This document shows, piece after piece, positions 14,812 to 23,996 of a DNA stretch of 58,843 bases. The stretch comes from RYN-428 sp035551995 (GTDB lineage Bacteria; Planctomycetota; Phycisphaerae; Tepidisphaerales; Tepidisphaeraceae): the NCBI GenBank assembly GCA_035551995.1, contig DASZME010000044.1, positions 1 through 58,843 on the forward strand, written 5' to 3'. A program made the translations under genes and the position numbers. Position 1 is the first letter of the stretch; every line of letters begins with the position of its first letter. The notes beneath the pieces were generated by a model. That model made no database searches and was not told the origin of the DNA. It saw nothing but the letters and a program-made list of their open reading frames with translations.

Positions 14812-17800
14812 ATGTATTGTAAATTGACCCCTTTCGGCAAGCGGATCGTTAAAAAGGCCGTCGAAGGCCTTGAGAGCCGGGTGTTGTTGTCGAGTTGGTA
14901 TGTGGCGGCCAGCGGCGGTCTGGACGCCAATCCCGGCACGCTCGCGCAGCCATTTGCCACCATTCAGGACGCGGCCAATGTCGCCATGCCCGGCGATTCG
15001 GTTTTTATCGAGTCCGGGACGTATCACGAAACGGTTAAGCCGGTGAACTCCGGAACGGCCGGCGCTCCGATAACCTACGAGCCCTATAACGGCGCCACGG
15101 TCACGATCGACGGCGCCGATCCGATCACCGGATGGACGTTGTCCAGCGACTCGACCTATGAAGCGCCGCAAAGCTGGGATTTGGGCGACGGGAACAACCA
15201 GGTCTTCGCCAATGGCCAGATGCTCACCGAAGCGCGCTGGCCCAATACCAGCCTCGATCCGATGAACATCACCACGGCGACCATCACCAGCACCAACGCC
15301 GCCCCCGCAACGCAGGACACGCCGACCAGCGCCACCATCTACAACGCCGCCCTGAGTCAACAGGCCGGTTACTGGGTCGGCGCGACCATTCATGTCTCGC
15401 CGGGACAGCAATGGATCTGGGAAACGGGAACGGTGACTGCGTCGGCGCCGGGAAGCATCACCTATTCCTACACGCAGCTGACGCCGTCGGAAGTGCCGCA
15501 GGCCGGCAACCCGTTTTACCTGTCGGGCCTTTTCTCGCAGCTTGACGCCCCCGGCGAGTTTTACCACAATTCGGCGAGCGACATTCTTTACGCCTGGATG
15601 CCCGACGGGTCGGCGCCGACCAACGTCGAATCCAAACAGCGGCAATATGCTTTTGATCTGAGCGGCCTGGGATATATCGACATTCAGGGTTTGACGATCC
15701 ATGCCGCCTCGATCGACACAGACTCGGTTTCCAATCACATCGAGATTTCCGATTCGACGTTTACCTTTGTTTCCCAGCAAATGGATAACGCCTATCCGTG
15801 GGGAGCAAAGTACGTCGCCGGAACAACCGGCCTGCTGATCAACGGCACGAACATCACGCTCAGCGATCTCACCATCACCGATAGTTCCGGCAACGGCGTC
15901 TATCTCGGCGGCTCGAACAATACGGTGCAGGACTGCACGATTTCTCAAATCGACTACGCCGCCGGCGACGAGGCCGCCATCAATATCCGCGGAACCGGCA
16001 ACGTCGCTTCGCATAATCTGATTTTCGATACCGGCCGCTCGGGAATCACTTTTTACTTTTCGCCGCAAACGCAAATTTTCAACAACGTCATCCACGACAT
16101 CGGGCTGCGCGGCAGCGATTCGGGCGGCGTCTATGCGTGGAAGACCGACGGCATGGGAAGCGAAGTCTCGCAAAACATCATCTACAACGCCTACCAGGGC
16201 GGCTACGGAAACTCAGGCATCCTGCTGGACAACAATGACCTGAACATGGTCATCGACCACAACATCGTCTACAACGCCGACGCGGCGTTGAAAATGAACG
16301 GCGTCAGCACCGACGATTTTGTCTACGACAACACGCTGCTCTCGGGCATCAATCCAAATCCGCCGACCGTCGCCCTCTTAAACCCGCCAAGCGCCCTGAT
16401 CGAAGGGGCGTCGCCCTCGATGCCCGGCAGCAAGATCATCAACAACATCATGATCGGCTCCGTGATGTATTCCACCGGCGTCACGCATACCAACAACCTG
16501 ACCTCGGCGGTCTCGGCGATGTTCGTCGATCAGGCGGACGATAACTTCCAGCTTCTGTCCGGATCGGCCGCCATCGACGCCGGCGCGCTGATCCCTCCCT
16601 ATACCAACGGTTTCGCCGGCGCGGCCCCCGATATCGGCGCCGACGAATTCGGCGGGCAACCCGTGCAGGCCGGCCCGTCGCAGTCCCCGCAGATTGTCGC
16701 CACCCCGGCGTCCGCGCAGTCGGCCACGCAGAACACCCCGGCCACCATTCAGCTCGGCTCCTTCTCCGCCTCCGGAGCGACCGGCCCATTCAGCGTCACG
16801 GTGAACTGGGGGGACGGGTCGGCCAACAGCGTCTTCTCCGTGAACAACGCCGGCTCCATCCCCGCGATGGCGCATACTTTTTCGGGCGCCGGGAAATTTG
16901 ACCCGGCCGTCACCGTTTCCGACGCCGCGGCACATACCTCCAATACCGTCAGCTTCGTCGTCACCGTGGCCGTGCAAGTCATCGTGGTGACGCCGACGCA
17001 ACTGGCCATCGCCCAGCAGCCGACCGGCGCGATCGTGGGCGCCGCCATCAGTCCCGCTCTGACTGTCGATATTCAAGACGCGAACGGGAATACGATTTCG
17101 CCGAGTGATCCACAGTTCGCGAATGTCACGCTGTCGATCGCCAGCGGCCCCGCCGGCGCCGCGCTCGGCGGAACGACAACCGTCACCCAGCAAGCCGGGG
17201 TGGCTACTTTCGCCAATCTGTCATTTTCGTTGCCGGGCGCCTATACACTGACGGCGACGGATGGAAGTCTGACCGCCGCCACGACCGCTAGCTTCACGAT
17301 TATGGCTCCCCCGCCGCAACAACTGGCGTTCGCGCAACAGCCGACCGGCGGCGCCGCCGAAAGTACCATTGTCCCAGCGATCACGATCGACATCGAGGAC
17401 GCGGGCGGGAATATCGTCGCTCCCGCCGACGCGCAATTCTCGAACGTCGTTCTATCCGTCGCCGGCGGTCCGGCCGGCGCCACGCTGGGCGGCGCCACTA
17501 CCGTCGCCGAGCAGGCCGGCGTCGCTACGTTCAGCGACATCTCGATCTCGCTCCCGGGAACTTACGCGCTCACCGCTTCCGACGGATCGCTAAAGACCGC
17601 CGTCTCGCACAGCTTTACGATTGCCCCTCCCGCCAAGGCTACCGTGAATGTGACTGTAAGCAGCTCGAATCCGGCAACGGTCCAGTACCAACTGGTAACG
17701 CTGGTCGCGACGGTCGCGCCGGTTACGCAGACCGGCGCCGTTCCGACCGGCGCCGTCAACTTCTACGACGGCCAGACTCTTCTCTACACCGGCGCCGTGA

Positions 17801-18651
17801 GTTCCGCGGGGACGGTGCAATTTACGACCTCGACATTGCAGCCGGGCGCGCATTCGATCACCGCCAGCTATGCCGGCGACAGTGCGTTCGCCTCCGGCGT
17901 CTCGCCCGCTTTGTCTCAGACGATCAACGCGATCGCCCCTGACGCCCCGCTTCTGTCGCCCAGTCTCGCCAATGCGAAAATTCCGGCGTCCGTGGTCGAA
18001 GGAACGCCGATTAAGAGCGTTCTTCCGGTCGTCATCGCAAATCATGGCGGCGGCTTATATGCGAACGCCGTCTCGATCACCGTTTTCGCCAGCCAAAATC
18101 AAACCTTCGATCCCACGGCCGTCCAAATTCTCAGCCTCACTCATGCAGTGAAACTGAAACCCGGCGCCGGCAAGATCATTTCCGTCAAGCCCGGCTCACT
18201 TCCCACGACTCTCGCGAACGGCAGCTACTACTTCATCGTGCAGGTGGTGGACCAATCCGGTTCCGTGACCCAGACGACCGCCGCCGCCGCGATGCAGGTC
18301 GCCGCGCCGTTTGTTTCATTGGCGGCTTCGGTGGGAGGCGTCACGCCGGGAATCATTCCGCCGGGCAAACATGGCGCCGTCGCCGTCACGATCACCAACA
18401 CCGGCAACGTGATCGCCGCGGGATCGGCGACGATCAATGTCGGCCTCTCCGCCGACGGCAGCGCCGTGGCGGCGTCGCTGGTTTCTTTGGTGAAGAACGT
18501 GAAGATCAAGCCCGGCTCGGCATTGACGCTTCACCTTCGTTTCACGCGGTCCGCCTCGCAAGCCGCCGGTACCTACTTTCCGACAGTTTCGGTGAGCTTG
18601 AACGGACAAGACGCGTCGATGATCGGCACGGTTCCGTTCATGTTAACGTAA
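14812..18651 (+). CDS. LEPR-XLL surface protein with parallel beta-helix and Ig-like repeats
   Basis: A 1279-residue protein from ATG 14812; the open frame extends 125 codons upstream, but that part overlaps the kinase gene and has no coding character. The N-terminus carries KKAVEGLESRVLLSS, a LEPR-XLL planctomycete surface-protein signature. Residues of about 30-620 form a right-handed parallel beta-helix (GTLAQPFATIQDAANVA start, NGVYLGGSNNTVQDC, NNDLNMVIDHNIVYN), of the type found in polysaccharide lyases and adhesins. Then come PKD-like residues, two near-identical copies of a repeat with QLAxAQQPTG (about 100 residues apart), a bacterial Ig-like domain (VPTGAVNFYDGQTLLYTGA) and a CARDB-like C-terminus. 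No sortase motif or C-terminal anchor is seen. Function: extracellular matrix or carbohydrate interaction, by inference. Confidence 0.85.
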   Translation: MYCKLTPFGKRIVKKAVEGLESRVLLSSWYVAASGGLDANPGTLAQPFATIQDAANVAMPGDSVFIESGTYHETVKPVNSGTAGAPITYEPYNGATVTIDGADPITGWTLSSDSTYEAPQSWDLGDGNNQVFANGQMLTEARWPNTSLDPMNITTATITSTNAAPATQDTPTSATIYNAALSQQAGYWVGATIHVSPGQQWIWETGTVTASAPGSITYSYTQLTPSEVPQAGNPFYLSGLFSQLDAPGEFYHNSASDILYAWMPDGSAPTNVESKQRQYAFDLSGLGYIDIQGLTIHAASIDTDSVSNHIEISDSTFTFVSQQMDNAYPWGAKYVAGTTGLLINGTNITLSDLTITDSSGNGVYLGGSNNTVQDCTISQIDYAAGDEAAINIRGTGNVASHNLIFDTGRSGITFYFSPQTQIFNNVIHDIGLRGSDSGGVYAWKTDGMGSEVSQNIIYNAYQGGYGNSGILLDNNDLNMVIDHNIVYNADAALKMNGVSTDDFVYDNTLLSGINPNPPTVALLNPPSALIEGASPSMPGSKIINNIMIGSVMYSTGVTHTNNLTSAVSAMFVDQADDNFQLLSGSAAIDAGALIPPYTNGFAGAAPDIGADEFGGQPVQAGPSQSPQIVATPASAQSATQNTPATIQLGSFSASGATGPFSVTVNWGDGSANSVFSVNNAGSIPAMAHTFSGAGKFDPAVTVSDAAAHTSNTVSFVVTVAVQVIVVTPTQLAIAQQPTGAIVGAAISPALTVDIQDANGNTISPSDPQFANVTLSIASGPAGAALGGTTTVTQQAGVATFANLSFSLPGAYTLTATDGSLTAATTASFTIMAPPPQQLAFAQQPTGGAAESTIVPAITIDIEDAGGNIVAPADAQFSNVVLSVAGGPAGATLGGATTVAEQAGVATFSDISISLPGTYALTASDGSLKTAVSHSFTIAPPAKATVNVTVSSSNPATVQYQLVTLVATVAPVTQTGAVPTGAVNFYDGQTLLYTGAVSSAGTVQFTTSTLQPGAHSITASYAGDSAFASGVSPALSQTINAIAPDAPLLSPSLANAKIPASVVEGTPIKSVLPVVIANHGGGLYANAVSITVFASQNQTFDPTAVQILSLTHAVKLKPGAGKIISVKPGSLPTTLANGSYYFIVQVVDQSGSVTQTTAAAAMQVAAPFVSLAASVGGVTPGIIPPGKHGAVAVTITNTGNVIAAGSATINVGLSADGSAVAASLVSLVKNVKIKPGSALTLHLRFTRSASQAAGTYFPTVSVSLNGQDASMIGTVPFMLT

Positions 18652-18717
18652 GCTATCATTCTTGGCGGCGTAAACAGAATGGCGGATTCTCCAGTTTTCT
18701 GGTCCGGCGGATATGCA

Positions 18718-19395
18718 ATGACCATCGCCCGGCGCTCTTTGATAGTCTCACTCTCTCTATTATCCCTGCTTGCCGCCGGCTGCGAAGGTTTGGATCGCCC
18801 CCCGGCCAACGTCGATCTTTCCACGCCAAAATCGGCGGCGCTTGTCTATCTCAAGGCGATCCAACGCGGCGATTCGACGTTAGCCAGAAAAGTCAGCGTC
18901 GGCTCAGCCGACGAAAAGCGATGGGTTGACGCGCTGGCGGTCATGGTGGACGGGATGCGTTCGTTCGACAACGCGTTGTACGCCAAGTTCGGCCGGTATA
19001 GTCATCAGGTCCACACGGACCTCGGCAACTCGCTGATGATGATGGCCGACGGCCCGATCGAATGGATCGGCGAGGGATCGGTCGCCGCCGACGACATCAA
19101 GGCCCGCATCGATCCAAAGCGCCATGGATTTGCATCGAAGTTTCAGCCGTCGCTCTACCTTCTGCTGGGTAAATATGGGTGGCAGGTGAACCTGGAACAA
19201 ACCTACGCCTCGGGCGCCACCCCGGCGCAACTTCGCGAAATGTCGGCAAGTTTCGCGATGTATCGACAGTTCGGACAGGCTTTGCGGGCCACCGCCCGCG
19301 AGGTTATGGCCGGAAAATTCCGTTCGATCGATCAAGCCAACGACGCGCTTGGAGCGCGCACGGCGGCGATAAAATCCGACGCGGCATCCGAGTGA
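18718..19395 (+). CDS. Predicted lipoprotein
   Basis: A 225-residue protein with a lipoprotein signal: ARRSLIVSLSLLSLLAAGCE, lipobox LAAGC with Cys near residue 21. ATG 18718 is preferred because it places the signal peptide at the N-terminus; the frame is open from 18679. The mature part is helical, with a conserved-looking start PKSAALVYLKAIQRGD, the pattern of many SnoaL/DUF4878-like planctomycete lipoproteins, but I cannot name a family. Likely periplasmic side of the membrane. Confidence 0.6.
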   Translation: MTIARRSLIVSLSLLSLLAAGCEGLDRPPANVDLSTPKSAALVYLKAIQRGDSTLARKVSVGSADEKRWVDALAVMVDGMRSFDNALYAKFGRYSHQVHTDLGNSLMMMADGPIEWIGEGSVAADDIKARIDPKRHGFASKFQPSLYLLLGKYGWQVNLEQTYASGATPAQLREMSASFAMYRQFGQALRATAREVMAGKFRSIDQANDALGARTAAIKSDAASE

Positions 19396-19481
19396 AGTCT
19401 GTACTTGCGGCCTTTTTCGCGATTGACATTCTACTCTGTGCCGCGCGCGATGATTGAAAATTCGTCGTCCGAAAAGTGCCG

Positions 19482-19826
19482 TCAAATCTTCATCAGGCTC
19501 TCGATCTTCGCCGCGCAGATGAAATCACTTTCCGATAACCCGCCGACGGAGTGCGTGCTGTAGCTGACGCGGACTTTGTTATAGCCGACCTCCAGGTCGG
19601 GATGGTGATCTTCCCGATGCGATATCCAGGCGGTGGCGTTCACGAACGCCATCGATTCATAATAGTTCTTGAAATGAAAGGTCCTGGCGATCCGGCCGTC
19701 GAATTGTTCCCATTCCGGAACATCGCCGAGCAAGGTCGCGATCTGTTTGTCATTGAGCTTTTTGGCGTCGCCGGCGCAATCCTTGCAGCTTTTTTGTGCC
19801 AGGGCGTTTGCGGTATCAGTCGGCAT
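19482..19826 (-). CDS. phhB: 4a-hydroxytetrahydrobiopterin dehydratase (pterin-4a-carbinolamine dehydratase)
   Basis: A 114-residue cytosolic enzyme (EC 4.2.1.96). It has the family signature: W..FDGRIARTFHFKNYYESMAFVNATAWI, the catalytic His-His-Pro in REDHHPDLEVGYNKVRV, and the C-terminal TH..GGLSESDFICAAKIE. It recycles the pterin carbinolamine made by aromatic amino acid hydroxylases or acts in molybdopterin-related metabolism. ATG 19826 has AAAGGAG six bases upstream; the longer frame to 19868 does not. It starts 77 bases from the divergent ASCH-domain gene. Confidence 0.93.
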   Translation of the reverse strand: MPTDTANALAQKSCKDCAGDAKKLNDKQIATLLGDVPEWEQFDGRIARTFHFKNYYESMAFVNATAWISHREDHHPDLEVGYNKVRVSYSTHSVGGLSESDFICAAKIESLMKI

Positions 19827-19902
19827 AGAGACTCCTTTTGTTGGACGAATTATACCCGCCTCTTTCATCCGTGCCCGCGCGGATTTATGATAAAGCGATC
19901 CA

Positions 19903-20247
19903 ATGGCTCAGCTTTTCTTCAAAAAACATCTTCAAGAAGCGATCCGAGCCGGTCGCAAGCGGACGACGATTCGGCGCTGGCCGCGCGCGATGCTGGGCGC
20001 GGGGGGAAGGGCGTGGTCGCCGGGCCTGGGATTTTTGGCGATCGACGCGGTCGAAGCGGTTGACCTCCAGAAATTAACCGACGCCGACGCGATCGCCGAC
20101 GGTTTTGAAACCGCCGCCGAATTGCGCGGCGTTCTGGAAACGCTCTATCCGGAGCATGCGACGGACGGGAAGCATTGGTTTCGTGTTTTCTTCCAAACAC
20201 CGGAGGCGAAAGCGCCCAAGGCGGACGCGCAAGGGTCACTTTTTTAG
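19903..20247 (+). CDS. ASCH-domain protein
   Basis: A 114-residue protein of the ASCH superfamily (PUA-like beta barrel). The N-terminal helix-strand FKKHLQEAIRAGRKRTTIRRW and the segment DAVEAVDLQKLTDADAIADGF, ending with FRVFFQTP, are typical. ASCH proteins bind RNA or nucleotides, and some are N4-acetylcytidine amidohydrolases or RNases; the catalytic set is not certain here. The ribosome site is weak. It diverges from the pterin dehydratase gene. Confidence 0.75.
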   Translation: MAQLFFKKHLQEAIRAGRKRTTIRRWPRAMLGAGGRAWSPGLGFLAIDAVEAVDLQKLTDADAIADGFETAAELRGVLETLYPEHATDGKHWFRVFFQTPEAKAPKADAQGSLF

Positions 20248-20314
20248 TCGAATCGGCCATGGGTTCGTGCAATCGCGTCTCATTTCGGTCCTTTAGAAAC
20301 GGGAGGTAAATCCG

Positions 20315-21325
20315 ATGATCTGGGAAATCCGCGGTACTCGTAATGGGAAGACGATCCGGGCGAAAGTCGCTGCCAGCAGTGAAGAATCAGCCCGCGCCAA
20401 AGCCCACGCAAGCGGGGTTGAGGTGACGGCGGTGCTGATAATGAGCGATCAAGCCGCCGCCCCCGCGACGGCATCCGCTTCGCCCATTGCCGCCGCGTCC
20501 GCCGCCCCGGAGCAAGACGCGGCGCCGTCCCCCGGCATGCCCGACGCCGGCGAACAGTCGCCTGGATACGCCGCGCAACCGATTTCGTATGCCCACGGCG
20601 CCGGCCTTACGCAACAACCGATCAGCGCGCCGTTTGGCCTTGGGCTGGCGTCGGTGATCTGCGGCGGCGTCGGTTCGATTTTGTTCTGCATCTGGCCCGT
20701 CGCCATCCCGCTGGCGATCGCCGGCATCACCACCGGCATCATCGGCTGGGTCTTGGCCAGGAAGCGGCAGGCAAAGCACCTCCTGCCGATGATCGGCACG
20801 TTCGTGAGCGTCATTCCGTTCGTGATTTACGGCGTCTTGGCGATTGGATTGGCCAGCGTGTTCCATTCGGCGAGCAAGGCAGCCGCGCTGGCCGCTCAAC
20901 GGGCGGCCGCCCAGACGCAGGCCCAGGCGAACGCCGCGCAATCACAGGCCGTCGCAATCTCGCGGCCCCATGCCAATCCGCCCCCGCAACCGCCCGCCCC
21001 GCCCGCGCCCGACCCCACTATCGAAAACCCGATCTCAATTGCCGCCGACGATCTGATTAGTGCTTATAACGCCAACCCCGTCGCCGCCGACGCGATGTAC
21101 AAAAATCATTGGCTGAAAGTAGACGGAACCATCACCCAGATTCATCGCGCGTCCATCACCCTCAATGGCGTAGAAAAACAAAGGGGCGTACAATGCACCC
21201 TGACATCGGGAAATCTGACGGCTTCCATGGCTCTGCAAACGGGACAGCCGACCGTCGTGAGAGGCCGCTGCGCCGGCGGATCGCCGCGGAGCGTCAATCT
21301 CCGCGAGGTGACCATCGCAAAATGA
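20315..21325 (+). CDS. Membrane protein with C-terminal OB-fold (tRNA_anti-like) domain
   Basis: A 336-residue protein. Residues 1-43 form a small alpha/beta domain (IWEIRGTRNGKTIRAKVAA) of the GYF-like kind found at the N-terminus of planctomycete membrane proteins. After a low-complexity Ala/Pro linker come two or three membrane helices (GLGLASVICGGVGSILFCI and IPFVIYGVLAIGLASVF), DUF4190-like. A Pro/Ala/Gln-rich linker follows, then residues 235-336 with the OB-fold ISIAADDLISAYNANPVAAD and YKNHWLKVDGTITQIH, as in the tRNA_anti-like family (PF12869-type). The role is unknown. GGAGG is eight bases before ATG 20315. Confidence 0.7.
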   Translation: MIWEIRGTRNGKTIRAKVAASSEESARAKAHASGVEVTAVLIMSDQAAAPATASASPIAAASAAPEQDAAPSPGMPDAGEQSPGYAAQPISYAHGAGLTQQPISAPFGLGLASVICGGVGSILFCIWPVAIPLAIAGITTGIIGWVLARKRQAKHLLPMIGTFVSVIPFVIYGVLAIGLASVFHSASKAAALAAQRAAAQTQAQANAAQSQAVAISRPHANPPPQPPAPPAPDPTIENPISIAADDLISAYNANPVAADAMYKNHWLKVDGTITQIHRASITLNGVEKQRGVQCTLTSGNLTASMALQTGQPTVVRGRCAGGSPRSVNLREVTIAK

Positions 21326-21355
21326 TCGCCGGCGCTGTGAGGATCCGCCGATCGA

Positions 21356-21790
21356 TCATTCCGCCACGGCTTGCATCACTTTCAACGGCTCCGACGCTTG
21401 CCCGAAATCTCCCCGAATCGCCTTCAAGGCGTAGCGTTCCCGCTCGATCTCGTATTGCGTCCTGAATCCCAGCCGGCGAAGCATCGGCAACGGCGGGCAC
21501 CACCCCTGAAGCGCGTGCTGCATCAAAAACCCCTGCACGGCAAGCGAAAGCAACAGCCATTTGCGATCGCGGGCGATGCCGAGGATTAAACCGGCGAGCG
21601 TCAGCGTCGATGAGCCGGTTTCCAGCATGCGCTCGACGTCCCATTCCGCGTCCAACTCGTCCAGCCGCTGCACGATCCGCTCCGGATGGCCGGCGAAATA
21701 GGCCACGTTTTTTTCGATGTGGCGGCTGATCGATTCGTTGATCGCTTCGTCGGTGTGAATTCTGACGCGCAAGGCGGATTTAGTGGGCAT
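21356..21790 (-). CDS. YgaP-type/DUF2892 membrane protein
   Basis: A 144-residue protein from ATG 21790 (AGGAG seven bases upstream; the frame is open to 21820). A hydrophilic helical N-terminal half precedes the DUF2892 pattern: GSSTLTLAGLILGIARDRKW, LLLSLAVQGFLMQHALQGW and CPPLPMLRRLGFRTQYEIE, ending RERYALKAIRGDF. In YgaP the same two-helix unit is linked to a rhodanese; here that domain is absent. The family is implicated in sulfur or stress metabolism. It is transcribed alone, convergent with the OB-fold protein gene. Confidence 0.75.
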   Translation of the reverse strand: MPTKSALRVRIHTDEAINESISRHIEKNVAYFAGHPERIVQRLDELDAEWDVERMLETGSSTLTLAGLILGIARDRKWLLLSLAVQGFLMQHALQGWCPPLPMLRRLGFRTQYEIERERYALKAIRGDFGQASEPLKVMQAVAE

Positions 21791-22282
21791 AGTCAACTCC
21801 TGCCGTGCAGGGTATGCCATGCAAGCGGACTGAGGAACTCTGAAAATCCGGCCACGAAGACGTACTGACCTTTGGCTACCTGGAGTCTGGCACGTTTTCT
21901 TGTGTCGGATCTCCTTCCCCGACGGCCGAAAGCGTTCGGGGGAAACTGAAATGTGTTGGGCGATCGGCTATTAACGCCAAGCACCGTCCGCGAAGCGCCT
22001 TCCATTTCTCCAAAAACCGGAGCGTATTGCATGCTGGCGGCGCGAGTTTCGGTCACGAAAACACGCCCCGCAAGCGGAACCGCTATTAATAACCGCGGAA
22101 ACGCCGTGATAAGATGAGAAATGCTTCAGGTGGGCGTCGGCGCGCGGAAAAGAAGAGCGCGCGGGGCTTTGACGGGGCCGACGCGCGTTATCTCGCATGG
22201 CATGTTAGTCGGCGTATCATTTGCAACAATCGTGGATGTGACGTACGTTCCAACCCCTCTCATTTGTATTAAGGAATCAAGC

Positions 22283-22768
22283 GTGTCCGAATCTCATCCA
22301 ATGCCAAAAGCGGGCGATTCCGCCCCAACATTCATCCTTCCGGCCAGCACGGGCGAAACGATCGATCTCGCCTCGGTGGTAAAGAAAGGCCGGGTCGTTC
22401 TCTATTTCTATCCGAAGGCCGACACGCCCGGCTGCACCACGCAGGCCTGTGGTTTTCGCGACAGCATCGCGGACTATCGGAAGGCAAAGGTCACGGTCCT
22501 GGGTCTTAGCCCCGATCCGATCGCGAAGGTGAAGAAGTTCGTCGATAAATTCCAATTGAATTTTCCCCTGCTGGCCGATGCCGATCATGCCGTCTGCGAC
22601 CGCTATGGCGTGTGGGTCGAAAAAAGCATGTACGGCAAAAAATACTGGGGCGCCGCCCGCGTGACGTTCATCCTCGCCAAGGGCGGCAAGATCGAGCACG
22701 TCTTCGAAAAGGTGAAACCAGCGGGGCATGAGGCGGAAGTGTTGGCGTGGATCAACGCGAATCCGTAG
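22283..22768 (+). CDS. bcp: Thioredoxin-dependent peroxiredoxin (PrxQ/Bcp)
   Basis: A 161-residue PrxQ-class peroxiredoxin. Start GTG 22283 with AAGGA eight bases upstream; the frame is open for 54 codons more, but they are not PrxQ-like. The peroxidatic cysteine is Cys51 in PKADTPGCTTQACGFRD, and the resolving cysteine is Cys56, five residues later, the typical intramolecular PrxQ arrangement. Then come FPLLADADHAVCDRYGVW and RVTFILAKGGKIEHVF. It reduces hydrogen and alkyl peroxides, recycled by thioredoxin. Confidence 0.93.
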   Translation: MSESHPMPKAGDSAPTFILPASTGETIDLASVVKKGRVVLYFYPKADTPGCTTQACGFRDSIADYRKAKVTVLGLSPDPIAKVKKFVDKFQLNFPLLADADHAVCDRYGVWVEKSMYGKKYWGAARVTFILAKGGKIEHVFEKVKPAGHEAEVLAWINANP

Positions 22769-22790
22769 TCACCGCGAGTAGCAATTGAGT

Positions 22791-22901
22791 CGCTAAAGAA
22801 TTTTCAAGTTGCCGTAGCGTCTCCGCGTTTAAGCGGCCTCGTTTACGCGGCCTGTTTCGCGATCGAACCTCGCTCCACCAATATGCAAAACGCTTTACGA
22901 A
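22791..22901. repeat. Dispersed palindromic repeat, copy 1 (~110 bp)
   Basis: The core reads GCGTTTAAGCGGCC..GCGGCCTGTTTCGCGATCGAACCTCGCTCCACCAA, and the ends (GCTAAAGAATTTTCAAGTTG / CAATATGCAAAACGCTTTAC) are imperfect inverted repeats. Two more copies are at 34792 and 47457. It lies 22 bases after the peroxiredoxin stop codon. Confidence 0.65.
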
Positions 22902-23118
22902 AGACCGGATCGTCCACGAAGAACACGAAGGCACACGAAGGGAATTCCCGATTCTTTCTTTTTTCCTTTTCCGCGGTCCGTCGCGGCCTTCGTGGATGTT
23001 GCGTTTCCCGTTGACCAGCGGTGTCCTTTGATATCGACGATCCAAAGCGACGACGATCGTTCGTTTTTTAATAAAATACTTGTGGACGGTCACCCATTTT
23101 GTTTATTAAAATTCCCCT
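22902..23118. other. Intergenic region without a recognised feature
   Basis: Between repeat copy 1 and the BrnT-like gene. No convincing open frame; a TA-rich stretch at 23060-23110 probably holds the promoter of the toxin-antitoxin pair but I see no clear -35/-10 pair. Confidence 0.3.
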
Positions 23119-23385
23119 ATGAAGGTCCGGGCATTTCGTTGGAATGAATGGAACCTGGAAGATGCAACCCGGCATGGATGTTCCATTGGTGAAATCGAAT
23201 CCGTGGCGCGAAAGGAGGTTCGCGGGAATCGCCAACGCAAGGCCGGTGACGAGAAGTGGATCATGCGAGGCCGCGGCCAAGGCGACCGCTTGATCCAGGT
23301 AATCTTTCTGGAAGACCGCGACGGCAACGACACGGTTTTCGTGATTCACGCGATGCCGGTTTCGACGGGCGGGCGCGGAAGGTGA
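23119..23385 (+). CDS. BrnT-like toxin
   Basis: An 88-residue protein: the opening RWNEWNLEDATRHGCSIGEIE matches the BrnT RNase-fold toxin start (W-N/D-x-x-K/N-x-x-x-x-x-R/K-H-G). DEKWIMRGRGQGDRLIQVIF and VFVIHAMPVS follow as the central strands, with the R-x-R/H residues used for catalysis. It lies 36 bases upstream of a CopG/BrnA-like gene, as in brnTA operons. BrnT toxins cleave RNA; here the role is by homology. No strong ribosome site precedes ATG 23119. Confidence 0.7.
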   Translation: MKVRAFRWNEWNLEDATRHGCSIGEIESVARKEVRGNRQRKAGDEKWIMRGRGQGDRLIQVIFLEDRDGNDTVFVIHAMPVSTGGRGR

Positions 23386-23421
23386 GTCTTTTATCGCCGG
23401 CTTGGCCGGCAGAGGCACGCA

Positions 23422-23790
23422 ATGAGCAAGAGCAAACCTAAGAAACTGACCGGCCTTGCGTTTGAAAAGTTATCGGCAGCGGAGAAAGAACGCATTTATC
23501 GAGCCATCGATGCATCGCCGCCCGAAAAACTGTGGGCCGAATCGAAGCCGCCGACCGTTGGCGACCGCAAGCGGTTTGCTCGCGTCGCGAAGAAGATGGG
23601 AGGACGCCCCAAAGTGGGCAAAGGCTCCAAAGTGGTGTCGATCAGCGTCGAGGCGGATTTGTTGAAGAGCGCCGACGCGTACGCCAAGCGGCTCGGCATC
23701 GGCCGCACGGAATTGTTCGTCCACGGTCTGCGAGCGGTGATGGCGGGACGTTTACCAGCCCCATTTAAATCGACGGGGTTGGCAGGATAA
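23422..23790 (+). CDS. BrnA/CopG-like antitoxin
   Basis: A 122-residue protein encoded 36 bases downstream of the BrnT-like gene. Residues of about 20-60 form a basic, helical segment (DASPPEKLWAESKPPTVGDR) that would contact the toxin. Residues 64-110 hold a ribbon-helix-helix: VVSISVEADLLKSADAYAKRLG then GRTELFVHGLRAVMAG. This is the layout of antitoxins of the BrnA/CopG group that repress their own operon. Function by homology and context. Confidence 0.7.
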   Translation: MSKSKPKKLTGLAFEKLSAAEKERIYRAIDASPPEKLWAESKPPTVGDRKRFARVAKKMGGRPKVGKGSKVVSISVEADLLKSADAYAKRLGIGRTELFVHGLRAVMAGRLPAPFKSTGLAG

Positions 23791-23996
23791 GTCGAGACAA
23801 AAGCGCAGCGGCACGTGAACGCGGGCCCAAGATGATGCAATTGAAACAATATTGCGGACGAACGTAAACCCGCGCCGGGAATGACTGCGACTTCGTTTAT
23901 ATCGACAAGAATCGTCCAAGAAGTATGGGCCCGAAAATCCGAATCGCCGCTGACGTCGTTCCGGCGGTTCAATTGAAAAACCGAGAGGACCCGAGG

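Noticed and set aside
14698..16173. 491-codon frame opposite the beta-helix protein
   Set aside because: Arginine- and glycine-rich shadow of a repeat-rich gene; no motif or start site.
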